This document shows positions 35,132 to 47,349 of a DNA stretch of 64,000 nt, piece after piece (position 1 is the first letter of the stretch; each line of letters opens with the position of its first letter). The notes beneath the pieces are model-generated. The model saw only the letters and a program-made list of their open reading frames with translations, did not search any database and was not told the origin of the DNA. The position numbers were made by a program, and so were the translations under genes. The DNA is from Rhipidocladum racemiflorum (taxonomy: Eukaryota > Streptophyta > Magnoliopsida > Poales > Poaceae): NCBI GenBank assembly GCA_036346355.1, contig CM070577.1:18103666-18167665 (forward strand). The letters run 5' to 3'.

Positions 35132-36950
35132 GTAGTAGCCACTAGCCTCTAGCCAGCAATTTCCAAACTCAAATGCACATGCAAAGTTGTACATCTACTA
35201 GGACGTGAACTAATCTAGGTTGTGCATACGGTATAATTGATAAAAAAAAGGGTTCGATAAATATGGTAATTGAAACGTGGTACTAAATATATCAAATAGA
35301 GCTTTGGTTCGATATCGGTAAATACCATAATATTTTGGTTCGCTATCGGTAGATACCATATTTACCAAACTAACGTGAATTGTTCTTTTTTACTTGTTGT
35401 TTTCGATATCGATACTATTTCTAATACACACCTTTGATAATTACTCTATCTAATTATACATTAGTAAAAATTATTACACACATTTGATAATTACTTAAAT
35501 AAATTTAGTGATATTATTTCCATGTGAAACCGTATTGTATACACATTTGACCATTACTTTATCTAATTATATATATTTTTTAATTTTAATTTATTTCAGT
35601 TCGGTTCAGTTTTTTTGGTATGGTTTTTTCGGTTCGGGAAAACCATGTGTAGCCCTATACTAAATATTGACGCTTGTAGGATCAAGGATAACCGACTACA
35701 GAAGGTGAATAGGAGGTTTTTAAACTTCTTTTGGCTTTAATACACTAATTTAGCAAGTATGATAATAAATTCAATTTACAACAATTAAAACCTAAATTGT
35801 CTAAGTTTCACTAAAGGCACTGACAATTAAAGTTTAAACAAGAACAACAATCCAAGAGAGATGATCAAACACAATGGTCACTAGGAATGTAAATTTCACA
35901 AATAAATAATAAGATTGCAAACCACAAGAAAGAGACACGATGATTTTTTCCAATGGTCTCGGAGACTTGGCGGTCTTCCCTAATCCATGGTGGGGTAGCT
36001 TGAATGAATCAAGTTGGCTCCTTGCACAATTTGAGCCTTCTTCGATCACTAGGGGTAACTCTTTCCTGCTCCGGGTAAGTGAGCTCCAACCTTCACACTA
36101 ATACTGGGTCTCTTCACAATCTCATTTGAAGAGATCACCGATTTCTCCTCCAAGTTATATAGAAGTCGGCAAACTCCAAGAGGATACACTCACATAAGGA
36201 TGATCAAGTATTTTAATGACTCAAACTCAATTTTCACACTTGAAAGCTCTCAACAACCACTAAAATGAGAATTGAATGTTCAATTGATGAAAAGAGAGTT
36301 GCAAGGGATCACAAGGCATTCAATGAGGTTTCTAACATTGTCCTTGGTGCAGGAGAGGGGGTATTTGTAGCCCCAACAAATCAAGTATCCGTTATGGCCG
36401 AAATCACTACCGCCATGTAGGGGCCGGTAGTGCCAATCAACAAGGCAACAGTCGATTTTGGCATTTAATGCGTAGGTAGTAGCCATTGCTACAGTACCCG
36501 ACACTACCACCAACTAAGGCCCGGTAGTGCCACACTTTGAAAAATAGAAAATGTCCAGAATCAACCTCTCTGGAAAAAGAGTACCGCCAACAACTGGGTG
36601 GTAATACCGCTTGAGCTGTAGTACTGGCCAACCAGTAGGGTAATGTCGATATTAGAAAATGCAGAGAATTAACCCTTTCTGGAAAATAACTACTGGCCCA
36701 TGGGGCGGTGCTAGGGACTTACGGTAGTACTGGTCTCCACATGGCGGTAGTGTCGATAAGAGCAATTCATGTCAAAAACTTAATCTCTAAAAAAAACTAC
36801 CGCTCCATTGAGCGGTACTACCATACCAGTGGTAGTACCAGCATTATCACTGTAGTAGTGCCGATGACAGAGAGACAAATGATTTTTGAAAGGATTTCTA
36901 ATGCAATAAAAAACCAAGTGTGAAATACGATTTGAGCCATAATGTTTAAA
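35132..36950. other. Retroelement-like remnant, no gene
   Basis: 35137-35660 is AT-rich with a repeated GGTTCG(A/C)TATCGGTA motif. From about 35680 the text (ACCGACTACAGAAGGTGAATAGG) and later 36370-36880 (four or so degenerate units with GGTAGTACTGG, ACCGCC and a TCTGGAAAA block) resemble non-coding LTR sequence of grass retrotransposons. No ends or coding parts could be fixed. Confidence 0.4.
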
Positions 36951-37277
36951 CATTCTCAAGATACTAGCCAAGGATCCCTCTTAATAGTACGATACCTATT
37001 ATAGCAACCTGATATTTTCTCCAAACATAAGATCGGCAAAAGCTATGCAAGATCTTTAAACTTTTATACATTGACCTTGAATCCTTAATAGACTCTTTGT
37101 TCATGTTTTCATCTTTTCAGCGTGCAATGACATGGACCAACCTCTTCTCATACATTTAAAGAATATGTTAGTCATTTAATCATGATTTTCATTAATTACC
37201 AAAACATTAGTCATTTAACCATGATTATCATTAATTACCAAAACTCAAAATAAATTAGAGACCTAGATGCTTCAATC
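36951..37277 (+). repeat. Direct repeat, copy A
   Basis: Begins CATTCTCAAGATACTAGCCA and ends CCTAGATGCTTCAAT; copy B is at 39271-39560. The copies are about 80 percent alike with small deletions and flank the CACTA insertion about 2 kb apart. Confidence 0.85.
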
Positions 37278-38479
37278 TCCTCCTTTTGTAATTGATGACA
37301 ATCTCAACAAAGATAATTTCAATGAAACTTGTTTTTGAGTATAGATAAAGTCAAAAACAAGTTGTATACTCTAGCACTACTACAGAATGGTACATCACTA
37401 TCGCTTCATCTGTATCGGTTCCTAACTTGTGATGGAAAAACCGATTGTGATATGTATGCGTAACCAATCATTTTTAGAAACGTGGTCAATAAAGGTCGGT
37501 TCTAGCTTAGAACCGATAGTGATGAGGGCACTCATCGTCGGTTCTAGGCCGAACCGATCGTGATGAGGGTGCCTCATCACGCCGCTCGCCTAGAACCGAC
37601 ATCGATGATGGTATGTTAATAGTATCGGTTCCGGCCAGAACCGACATCGATGAGGAGCACCCTCATCGCTGTTCTAATCTAGAACCGACATCGATGATGG
37701 TATGTTAATAGTGTCGGTTTTGGGCAAGAACCGACATCGATGAGGTGCACTCATCACGCTTCTCGACAAGAACCGACATTGATGATCACAGAAACAGGTC
37801 GCTCTGGGCCTAGAACCGACACTAATGACTAAAATCGTTGTCTAAATTCAAATTCACATAACTTTCACGTTTTAAATCCAAAATTATGAAATAAATTTCT
37901 AAATTCATGTTTCATCCCGTAGATTCAAATATGCAAAAATACTCTATGTTTGACTGCTTAAAATTCAGATTGGAATTTAAAGATGAGGTTAAAACACGCA
38001 AGCTATTTTGTAGAATTTGAACAAATGAACTCCAAACTTAATGAAACAGATTTTGTTGGAATTATGAGGTTATAAGTAACTCAAAGCTGTAAAAATATTT
38101 AAGTTAGAACCAACACAGATAAGGAGATGTGTATGTTTGGTAAAATGGCCATAACTTTTGACTCGTAACTCCGATCGAGGTGTTCTTTGGCTCGTTAGAA
38201 AGATAATGAAAAATAGTATCCGAAAATTAGATGGTTAGATCTTGAACTTTTGGGCGAGTGCATGTGTGCGAAAATCGAATTCCAAAAACATCGTTTAGGG
38301 CCTCAAAACGGCCTCCGAAGTTTTGTAGCCGTTTCGGTCTCTTTTTTTTTGTCTTTTCGTATGCTCCAAACCGTATTCTTCGTGATCATAGATATATGTT
38401 CAACCCGTATTTGGAGTATGAGAATACTAAAATCGATGTTCTGCTCGTGAGGTTAAAGGAATGGGACATGTTATATTTC

Positions 38480-38598
38480 GATGTGATCATACTAACACTA
38501 TAGTACCGCACTACATATACTGAACTTTGAAGTTAAGCGTGCTTGGGCGAGAGTAGTGCTGGGATGGGTGACCTCTCGGGAATTGCCTGTATTGTGTT
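38480..38598 (+). ncRNA. 5S rRNA-derived sequence inside the CACTA element
   Basis: 119 bases that align to the whole length of plant 5S rRNA. The start GATGTGATCATACTAACACT corresponds to the 5S 5' end. GAAGTTAAGCGTGCTTGGGC matches the conserved internal A-box region exactly, and GGATGGGTGACCTCTCGGGAA matches the C-box region with two changed bases. The middle (38500-38525) has diverged. It keeps the internal RNA polymerase III promoter boxes but is too changed to make functional rRNA. Knowledge of 5S sequence is general; no alignment was run. Confidence 0.85.
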
Positions 38599-38612
38599 AA
38601 AATCGGCGATAG

Positions 38613-38642
38613 AGAGGACCTGGGAAGTCCACGTGCTGTGTT
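38613..38642 (+). repeat. Second partial copy of the 5S 3' end
   Basis: GAGGACCTGGGAAGTCCACG followed by TGCTGTGTT repeats the last 30 or so bases of 5S rRNA, closer to the standard sequence than the first copy's own end. Both copies run into TTAAAA. Confidence 0.7.
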
Positions 38643-38954
38643 AAAACCATCATATGACACATACGTCGGTTTCCCACCTAGAACCGGAACGATGAGGGGT
38701 AATTTGTGTCGGTTCTAGTTGGGAACCGACCGTGATGACCCCTCATCCGGTCGGTTCTAGTTGGGAACCGATCGAGATGACCCCTCATCCGTGTTCTAGA
38801 TATGAACCGATCGTGATAATAGATTATTATCGTCGGGTGAGAACCGATCGTGATAGAGCTCGCTTTATCACCGCGTTGACTTTGTATCGCTATCAAAACC
38901 GATAGTGATGACGAAAAAGAACCGATTGTGATGTCCTATTCTGTAGTAGTGTAG

Positions 38955-40047
38955 GATTTTACTTTAGATAGCATTTCACTTCTTTGAAAAAAGAGTGATT
39001 GGATTTTGAAATTAAAATGCCATCAAAGCCACAATGTATAGTTGAAACTCCCCCTAGTGGTGCGCATAGAGATAATGAAGTGAAGTCATGCACACTTGAG
39101 GATTTATGAAATTTTGGTGTAGTTTTCTCTATATATTGGATCCAAGGAAGCAAGATATAGCAATTGAATAATTTTAACAATGAATATTAACAAGGTAACT
39201 GTGCATACTCAACATTCAACACTCCATACGATCAATAACCAAATAGGAAACTTAATAATAAAGCATTTAACATTCTCAAGATACTAGCCAAGGATCCCTC
39301 TTAATAGTACGACACATATTCTAGTAATCCGATCTTTTCTCTAAGCAAAAGCTTTGAAAAAATCCTTAAACTTTTATACCTTGGCTTTAAGTTTGAAATT
39401 TTGAATCATTTATAGATTCTTTGTTCATGTTTCCATCTTTTTAATGTGCAATGACATGAACCAACTTTTTCTCATATATTTAAAGAATGAGTTGTCCTCT
39501 AGTCATGATTGTCATTAATTATGAAAATCCAAAATAGCTTGGGGGCCTAGATGCTTCAATGCTGCGGTCTAGAGCAGCCTACTCTATTTTTAGAAGCTTT
39601 TACTAGCCCTCGTGCCACGAAAATTCCAAGAATGACCCCCTGTTTGAGCACAGATCTGGCGGATGACACGTATCACCTGCCACAGTCTAATAGTACAGAG
39701 GTGCTGGCCGCTGCGACAGCGTGCAGGCAGGGCGAGTAGCGCAGTTAGGCATGCTCGAGCGGGCTACGCGGGGCGTGCGCAAGCATGCGCAAACGCGTGC
39801 TGGTGCGTAGGCGTGGCATGCGGTGCGTGGGCATAGCGCGCTGTGCTCCGTGCTTCCACGTTTCCCATACGCGGAAGCTTGGTAGGCCCAGTCAACTCCC
39901 ACGCTAGCCTATGCTACCGTGGAGCCCGTGCTACCAGACTACGACAAGGTATTTTTAGAATTTTCGTGGCATATGAGCTAGTTTTGGGAAGGGTTAGATC
40001 TTGAAAAAAAATAGGCCTGCTGAAAAAAAATGCTCGGGAATTTTCGT
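38955..40047. other. Non-coding remnant
   Basis: 38955-39270 continues the older retroelement-like sequence interrupted by the CACTA element. 39700-39900 is a GC-rich stretch of GCGTGCGC / GCATGCGC motifs that opens frames on both strands without recognisable protein. 39957-40008 is an inverted match to 47225-47278. Confidence 0.4.
39271..39560 (+). repeat. Direct repeat, copy B
   Basis: Partner of 36951-37277, about 35 bases shorter. With the CACTA element removed the two lie only about 400 bases apart, so they predate it, probably as an internal repeat of an older retroelement. Confidence 0.85.
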
Positions 40048-40828
40048 GGACAATGCTCGGAAATTATAGTCAAGGGTTAGATCTTGAAAAAAAATAAACA
40101 TGGGAATTGGAGGCTGTGTGCCACTGGAAGAAATGAATTGGTTTAGGCTATGTGCCAGTGACTCTTGGAAATAAATGAGAAAGTTACTTAGTAATGGTAC
40201 TTGTTTTACGATCATTTCAATCTATACATGCTAATCATTTGGAACATAGCTTTATGAAAAATAACCACTTTATCCATTCATTTGGAATAAGCCATGCATG
40301 TAGTTAATAGATTTGCATTCTGTGCATGACTTGTTGAGTGCTTTATGTACACAACACCTTACAATAATTCAAACACCAGTTGAGAAGGAGTTCTGGGAGG
40401 AGTCGAGTTAGGGTGTAAGCCTTGTCAGTTGCCTGTGGCATATTGATGGGTTACTACGAGTCTATCTTTGTCGCTGCAGGTTTGTTTATTTTTGAATCTT
40501 TGTCCTGCGTGGCATATTATTGTAAGTTGACCATACGGTTGACCAAACAGGTGATATTAATAGATGAAATCTTTATTTACTATTCTGTTGTGCATGATTG
40601 TGATATTTCATCTATGTTAAGACTGTGTGCACTAGCGTGAACCTAGACTAGTGTTGAATATACGAGGGTCTGGATTTGCGCATTCGGGTCCCGACAGCTG
40701 TGTGCCGGCACATCCATGGCTGTGTGTTGTGGCCACAGCCTCTACTTCCTGGATTGCTCTAGGTGCTGCGGTGGTGGGTTCCTGGCTTGTGTTGTTCTAC
40801 TAGCTAGGCTCTATTTCGTGGGGATGAG
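40048..40828 (+). repeat. Duplicated module, copy 1 (gypsy LTR 3' end plus flank)
   Basis: 781 bases repeated at 47350-48124 at high identity. Up to 40696 it resembles the 3' part of a Tekay-type LTR (GACTGTGTGCACTAGCG, GGGTCCCGACA end). No primer-binding site follows; instead both copies share 130 further bases (GCTGTGTGCCGGCACATCC onward). It is therefore a duplicated composite, not a simple LTR pair. Confidence 0.85.
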
Positions 40829-40877
40829 GAGGCGATGGTGAAGGAGAGAGCATGGGGAGGCGAGGCGTGACCTCTAC

Positions 40878-43800
40878 TGTGAGAGAGCCGCCCAGACCGT
40901 TCTCGGGTTATTTGAGTGCTCAGTTATCTTAATCGGATTTGGAGGCTAACAACGGATCGCCGAGGGTGCTCGCAGTGTTAGCACCCAAGCCCAATTGAGA
41001 CAACAATGAGACCCTTCGAATAACTCGACAACAATCCCGGTATTCCCCGGTATGCGACCCAAAGCTCGCCCAGGATCACCCGCATACCGGTTTCCAACGC
41101 CGTATCAATTCAATTTGCATAAAGGGGGCAACGAACTCGAAACCCCACAACCAAAGTATGCAACACGGAAGCACAACAATAAACTCGCACACGCACGAAG
41201 ACAAAACCCGACAAGGAACACGAACAACACCAACAACAACTCGACCACCACCAAGCGACACGAGATTCAACGAGAAAGAGGACACAACCGTGTAATAACG
41301 AGTTGCAACGAGTAACCAAGTGTTAAATTAAAGACATAACAGAGTTTAAGACCAATTTGTACAGCAAAAGTGGCACACGACTACTAAACTACAACAAAAG
41401 TACAACTCCTCCGGAAGTGTCTTGCCCCTGAACACTTCCGAGCGTAAGCTACACCGCCGGTAGCCTCTACTCGGTGCCCCGCCCGGTCACCGAGAGGCAG
41501 TACGGACAGAACTCACATCCGTCCGGATCCTCACCTGAAAACCACAAAGCAGAAGCATGAGTACAGAAGATACTCGCAAGATTTACCCGTGGTCCATATA
41601 TGACCGACTCAAAATAATATGCATTTGGATGTAGCAAGGAATCAAGCTTTACGGTAAAGAGTGCGGAAAAGCTTAACTTTGTTGTTGATTTTCATCCCCT
41701 ACTCAATTTCACAGATTTTATAGCACTTGTGGACAGCACCTATTACTAGAGTGAATTCTGAAACTTTACAATTTAGAGTAAAGCAAGTGTCAACATAAAC
41801 AGGTATCACCACCATATCCAATTATTATCAAGTTCGAGTTATTACGACGTTGAAGTGTCGGATGATACAAGCGTGCTCATATCCGAGAGCGCGGCAATTC
41901 GAATCACTTATTCACCCTGCAGGGGATCATCAATCGCATGACATGTGCCACAAGGAACTTCATGTCAACCCTCCTCCCATCCATACATACTCGTTGGGCC
42001 ATCTTCATGCGGTCCGAGCACCTAGCACCCCCTTGAGCGGCCCAAGCCCGGCTTGGCCCTCGAAAGTCGGCCTAAGCCTCGCCCTCAACCACGTCCAACC
42101 GCATGAGGGCATGACCCATCGGGCAGTATGCGATGAAAGAATAGCTTACCGTCCCATTCTCCGGCATGCGACCAACAAAGTGTGCTCAATCAAAGGGCAA
42201 ACAACGGATCGGTCCTCAACTGACACAGGCGAGACTACAACACTTGGGTCTCCACACCCAAATGATCCAACTCTCTCGCCCGGTCCCCATTTCACATTTC
42301 CAAAACATAGACCTACCCGTTGAAGCCCATTATTCGTGAAGTAATTGATCTCAAGCGATGGAACCATCCACCACTTGGCCCATACCTGACCTCTAAGCAA
42401 ACTAAGCATGGACACAATTTAATTACCCATAGCCTAGCTCCAAAGGAGGTGTTCAACAATTATCAAGGGTGTATGTGCAACAATTGGGTTCTAATACCAC
42501 TACCACAATTCAACTCCTAATGCATAACTTAGCCAACCAATAGGTAATTGATTCACAAAAATAACATTTCATATAGGGTTGAATATGCTTAGGTGCTTGC
42601 CTGATGCTTCTGCTTGAGTACCGACAATGACTTGCTCTTCGGCAATCCCCTCAGTCACCTCCGCGCCAACCTCCGCGGAGTCGTTCTCTACACGAGTATA
42701 ATGCATGAATGAGATGCATGCAATGCAAAGGAACTAGAATGCAATTGCAAACCCCTCCCGAACAGACCAGGCAAACCCGGATAGTCCGGATGTTTCATCC
42801 GGACAGTCCGGATAAGCTGGACATTTCGGGCAATTTGTCCGGACACTCCGGACGTCGAGCAACCCGCCCAAATGACACGAGGGATCGAGGTGCCGCCAAG
42901 TTCTACGACACCGCGAGGACTCGATCTATAACTTTTCTACACGTGGCCAAGCAGGAGAAGCTCCGAGCTAGCCCAAAACATGACGAAACGAGGCTCACTT
43001 CTAAAAACTTCAACCAAAACTTAATCCGACACTTAGAATGGCATCATCTACCCCCGATCTCACCCTACACCCTACATTGCCTAATCCACCCCAAATCCAA
43101 CCACCCACCAAAACCCTAACACTCCCAAAGTTTACCACCAACCCCCAATCTACATACCAAGCCCCAAATCCACCCCATGGACGCCCTAAAACCCAAGAAC
43201 CCACGAATCAAGCTCCAAGAAGAGGTCTCACCTTCAAGGAGGATGAAGAGGAAGGAGGGAAACCGTGTAGGGAAAGGAGGACGTCAGCTTGGGGGGGGAA
43301 GCTTGAGGACACCGGAGTGGAGGAGTCACCGGGGAGGAACCACGGGAGGTCGCCGGAGTGGGGAGACGCCGGAGACGAGCTCGGGGTGGAGGAGAGCACA
43401 CGGGAGAAGTGGAGAGCAACAAGTGTGGGGTGAAGTGAGTGAGGAGCCAAGAAATGGGATTTTATACTCGAACCCCGCAAAGTCCGGATACTCCAGACCT
43501 TTAGTCTGGACACTCCGGGTTAGGGCCTTCGGTCGACCCAATCCGGACACTCCGGATTTTCAATCCGGACACTCCGAGTTGAGGCCTTCTGTCACAACAA
43601 CCCGGACACTCCGGACCTTTTGTCCGGATACTCCGGATTATCCAGAATTCCCAGCGCAGAATTCGATTTCTGGCGCTAGGTTTAAGCTAGGGTTTGACGT
43701 CGGATCTTGGTGCAAACCTCACCACGTCGGAGAGAAAAGTTTCTAGTTTGCGACCAAGCAACATGCGCATCTTGGATCATCCCGGATCTCGAGTTGCAAG

Positions 43801-43993
43801 GTCCCAAACTTGGATGGGAGACACATTGGCCGATTGGAGTGTTCAAGCTCCAAACTTGCGGTTGAACTTTGGACACTAATAAGGGACGTTTTGGGATACA
43901 CTAGGGAGTTATTACTCGAACCCAATCGCGGCTACAGACCGGTTAGGGCTTAAGTTTGCCGCACGAGTTGAATTTGAGTTCGGGGTCATGACA
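40878..43993 (-). mobile_element. Gypsy-type solo LTR, 3.1 kb
   Basis: On the minus strand it starts TGTCATGACCCCG and ends GGCTCTCTCACA, flanked by the perfect target duplication TCTAC (40873-40877 and 43994-43998). No second LTR or coding region accompanies it. It carries two clusters of the motif TCCGGACACTCCGG and variants (about 42775-42855 and 43480-43640). Open frames on both strands at 43010-43750 follow its GC-rich composition and match no protein I know. Confidence 0.85.
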
Positions 43994-43998
43994 TCTAC

Positions 43999-44720
43999 GA
44001 GGGGAACATGAGGGGGTAGGGCACCTAGGCCTCAACGCGCGAACGGAGGAGTGGATCTTCGCACCGAGGCGATCGGACGAGCAATCGGGCGGTGATGGCG
44101 TTAGTCAGTCGTGGAATTGTGGTGGAGATAGGAGCGGAGGGGCGGGCGATAGACGAAGCGTGCGAGGTGAGCTAGTGGAGCGGTCGAGGGGAAGGGAGAC
44201 GGGTGAAGCTTTCCTCGGTGGAGCGTTCGGGCAAAGCAAAGTGTATGAAGGACTTGCTTGACATGAGCGTGAGGAAGGCATGTTGTGCGCTATCTATGTC
44301 GGTTCTTAAAACAAACCGATTGCATTGATTGTTTTATTTGTGTTAGTTCTTACAAAGAACCAATTGCATTTCTGCTGCTTATTTGTGTCGGTTCTTACAA
44401 AGAAACGATTGCATTTGCTACTGTTGTTATTTGTGTCGATTCTTATAAAGAACCGATTGTATTTCTACTGTTGTTATATGTGTCAGTTCTTACAAAGAAC
44501 CGATTGCAGTGCTACTGCTACTATTTGTGTCATTCTTACAAAGAACCAATTGTGATATGCCATGCACATCGTAATCGGTTCTAATATGAGAACCGATTGT
44601 GATGATTCCCTACCAATTTTAATACCCTCACCGAATTATGTATCACAATCAATTTTTTTCTAAAAAATTAAGAACCGACTTAGATAAAATAATAGTGTTG
44701 TACTATATTATGTAGTAGTG
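43999..44720. mobile_element. Right end of a truncated CACTA element
   Basis: The sequence ends TTATGTAGTAGTG at 44720, a CACTA terminus. Before it lie about five repeats (44333-44560, unit about 55 bases) with TGTGTCGGTTCTTACAAAGA and an ACCGATTGCAT partner, the subterminal repeat pattern of CACTA elements. 43999-44280 is GC-rich and unassigned, possibly element interior. No matching left end was found. Confidence 0.65.
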
Positions 44721-44863
44721 ACATCAAGAATACATGTCCGATCCCATTGTTGCAAGGACCACACCAGACCAGACCCAGGCAAGAAGTGGACCGAGTGAAG
44801 GGTAACCAGAGAAGAGAGCACATGTGTTTCACTGCCCGCGTGTACAAATATAAACAAAAAGTA

Positions 44864-45255
44864 TTCCCTTCGTTTAAATTTGTAAATTATATTTTTCTTA
44901 GTACGTAGATAAAAAAAAGATATTAAACATGACTAAAGTATCTCTAATTATCTATCTCTAAACACTATATTTGTTAGGGGTAAAAAAAAATACCACACTA
45001 ATTTTATATTAGAATGTAAAATACACCTTATATTTATAGATAAGATCATTAAAAAAATGAGAATGGCTAAGTAACACTCGAGTGTTTTTTTGGTTTGTGA
45101 GCACTCAACTTGGAGGCCTATAAAGAGGAGGGTGGTGGGGAGAGATGGCAAATTGATTGGATCAATGAATCTAGATCCAAAGGCTACAAATTTGAATGCT
45201 CACAAACTAAAAAGACACTCAGGTGCTCCCTAGATACCCCCAAAATCAGAGGGAG
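44864..45255. mobile_element. Compound MITE (Stowaway with inner fold-back)
   Basis: TA-flanked ends TTCCCTTCGTTTAAATTTG and ATCAGAGGGAG mark a Stowaway-like element. Within it, about 45065-45235 is another inverted repeat: GAGTGTTTTTTTGGTTTGTGA pairs with TCACAAACTAAAAAGACACTC, suggesting a second MITE inserted in the first. Confidence 0.6.
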
Positions 45256-45257
45256 TA

Positions 45258-46247
45258 CCAATTTCTCACAAACTGAATCATCCAAGGACAGCCAGGGGAG
45301 CGAGACGACGGAAACCATGCGAGCAACCAAGCAGAAACTCCAAAAGCGGAAGAAATCATTTTGCTAGCGGCACGGCGGTTCGAGCACGCGGGCCGGTGGC
45401 TGCTGGTTTCTGATCAGTGACGGCAATCTTAGCTCCGGTTATCCGTATATCTGCAAGTAAAATCTTAATAGAGATTAATATGTTTTTTTTTGTTACCTGT
45501 GGGTATATTTATGGGACTAAATTTTACCCGATCGGTAAATAGGTATGGATATGGGGGAGCTTTACCGCACTCGTTCTGCCCGATTACCCGCCACCTTTTA
45601 CTCACATGTGGGTCACAATAGACGTTTAGTTGGCCCCTTGATCCTCAATTTATGGTACCTCATATTAGTAATTTGTGATTGGTAATGCCGTGATGGGCGA
45701 TTTGTAATGCGTGCGATGATTGATAAATTGTTTCTAATTTAATTATTAAACTTGAGCATGTGTGATGACTAATGAACTATTTTTATTTTAATTGTTAAAC
45801 TTAAGCATCTGTGTGTCATTTGTCTGCATGTGTTATTTTAATTCTTGTCCCTATGTGCATTTAAAATTTTGAATCATTGGTAATCATTCTTCAATACACA
45901 GAATATAGCTAATTCCCACAATTTCATGGAGAGGATTGTATCGGTACCATTGCTCATTAGCTCCTAGTGCTATTTGGTTGGAAGGATTATTGATGGTGGC
46001 GGGTAAATGGATATACCTGCGAGTAATGGGCACCCGTGGGCGATGGGTATGGGCAGGATTCTTTACCCGCCATCCTTCGTGGGTATACTCGTGGGGGAGA
46101 TTTTGTCTGGCGGGTATGGGTATGGGCGAGCACTACTTGTGTCGGCGTATTCCACACCAGGGTACCCACTCCCCCGCAATAAATACGGTCGCCAGGCGGG
46201 CAGGGCACGTCTAGGCCCCACCGCCGCGGCGAGCAGCAGGGCCACCA
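45258..46247. other. Intergenic DNA with TE fragments
   Basis: 45500-45610 and 46000-46170 carry GGGTATGGGTATGGG and ACCCGCC motifs of the kind found in degenerate hAT-like elements, but no ends could be fixed. No gene is seen. Confidence 0.35.
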
Positions 46248-46453
46248 GGTGGTCGCCCGATCGGCAGTGGCGCCAGCCACGCCATCGGGCGCCCGATGAG
46301 GTGGTCGCCTGGGCGAGTGGCGATCGAGCCACGCCATCGGGCGCCAAGACGGTGGTCGCCAGTGGGATGTGGCGACGAGCCACGCCATCGGGCGCCCGAT
46401 GAGGTGTTCGCCGGTGGGCGATGTGGCGATCGAGCCACGCCATCGTCGCCCGA
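46248..46453 (+). repeat. GC-rich minisatellite, about 51-bp unit, four copies
   Basis: Each unit has GGTGGTCGCC at the start and GCCACGCCATCGGGCGCC near the end, with variation between. Open frames on both strands here are produced by the repeat and are not genes. Confidence 0.8.
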
Positions 46454-47349
46454 TGGGCGATGTGGCGACAGCCCACTTCCATCGGCGCATCGCCGAGGCG
46501 GCAAGATTCGATCAAGGACATTTAATGCGAATCGTGTGCATTAAATGCAAAGCGTGGAGGCTACAGTATGGCGCCGCGCCTTCCCCAGGCGCGTATTAAT
46601 TACGTGTGACGTCACGGCAGCGCCCCTCCCCCTGACGGAACGGGCGGCGTTGGTGGGCGTGGGGCCCTAGGCAGGAGAGTGACGGCTGCGGCAGACATTA
46701 AATGGGGTGTAAGAACAGTGACGGGCGAATTAAATGCGCCCGTGGCAGTGTAATAAGTATAGCGTGCTGTGTAAGCCTCCCATGGCCCCCGAACCCAAAT
46801 ATAAAAGAAGGCCGGGGTGCATGGGAGAGGAGGTTCGATTCTTGGTTGTTAGGTTCCCTTCTCTCAAGTTAGGATTCCAGTTCATATCCCACAGCACAAG
46901 CAATCACAAGAAAAACAGGACTAGGGCTGTTACTCTCCGGAGGGCCCGAACCTGGGTAAACCCTAGCGTCCCCCGTCTTCAAAGCTTCCCCGGTACTCCG
47001 GTTTTTCTTCCTCCGGCGATTGCCCCGAAAGCCCCCCGTCTGAACCTTATAAGCACCCGACTCGGAGGTGCCTGTCGGCTAGAACGCTGACAACTTGTGC
47101 CTGCCGTACCAGATTGCCATCCCTATTTTTGATCTCGTGGACGGGGATGAATCCAAACCGGCGAAGCAGTGGCTGCGTGAGCTTTGCAGTGACCTCAAAA
47201 GAGAATTTTTTTTACTGTACTACATTTTTTTCAAGATCTAACCCTTCCCAAAACTAGCTCATGTGCCACGAAAATTCTCGAGCATTGTGCCTGCCGTACC
47301 AGATTGTCATCCCTATTTTTGACAATCTGGTAGCAATGTCTACGGTATT
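46454..47349 (+). repeat. Probable gypsy LTR fragment with TATA box
   Basis: TATAAAAG at 46800-46807 is followed about 120 bases on by GTTACTCTCCGGAGGGCCCG and AACCTGGGTAAACCCTAGCG, wording typical of the transcribed part of grass gypsy LTRs. A possible LTR end is GCTGACA at 47092. From 47096 a block (GTGCCTGCCGTACCAGATTG) is repeated at 47286, and 47225-47340 holds inverted pieces. No coding region follows. Confidence 0.45.

Larger units (their letters stand above)
37375..38951. mobile_element. Non-autonomous CACTA (En/Spm) element
   Basis: 1577 bp with terminal repeats CACTACTACAGAAT and inverted ATTCTGTAGTAGTG, and a 3-bp target duplication TAG (37372-37374 and 38952-38954). Both ends carry many subterminal repeats of the type AACCGACATCGATGA and AACCGATCGTGATGA, as expected for transposase binding. 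No transposase frame remains. The interior contains a 5S rRNA-derived stretch (38480-38598). Confidence 0.92.

Noticed and set aside
43010..43750. Overlapping frames of 100-189 codons as a gene
   Set aside because: They lie inside the 40878-43993 solo LTR and include the CCGGACACTCCGG repeats; both strands are equally open and nothing matches a known protein.
44285..44584. A 99-codon plus-strand frame
   Set aside because: It is the translation of the 55-bp subterminal repeats of a CACTA end, giving a repetitive hydrophobic peptide; not a gene.
46248..46453. CRISPR-like repeat-spacer appearance
   Set aside because: Units are contiguous and degenerate with no unique spacers, and the DNA is a plant nuclear genome.
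45987..46544. Several overlapping open frames of 80-167 codons
   Set aside because: All are produced by the 51-bp GC-rich minisatellite and occur on both strands in several frames.
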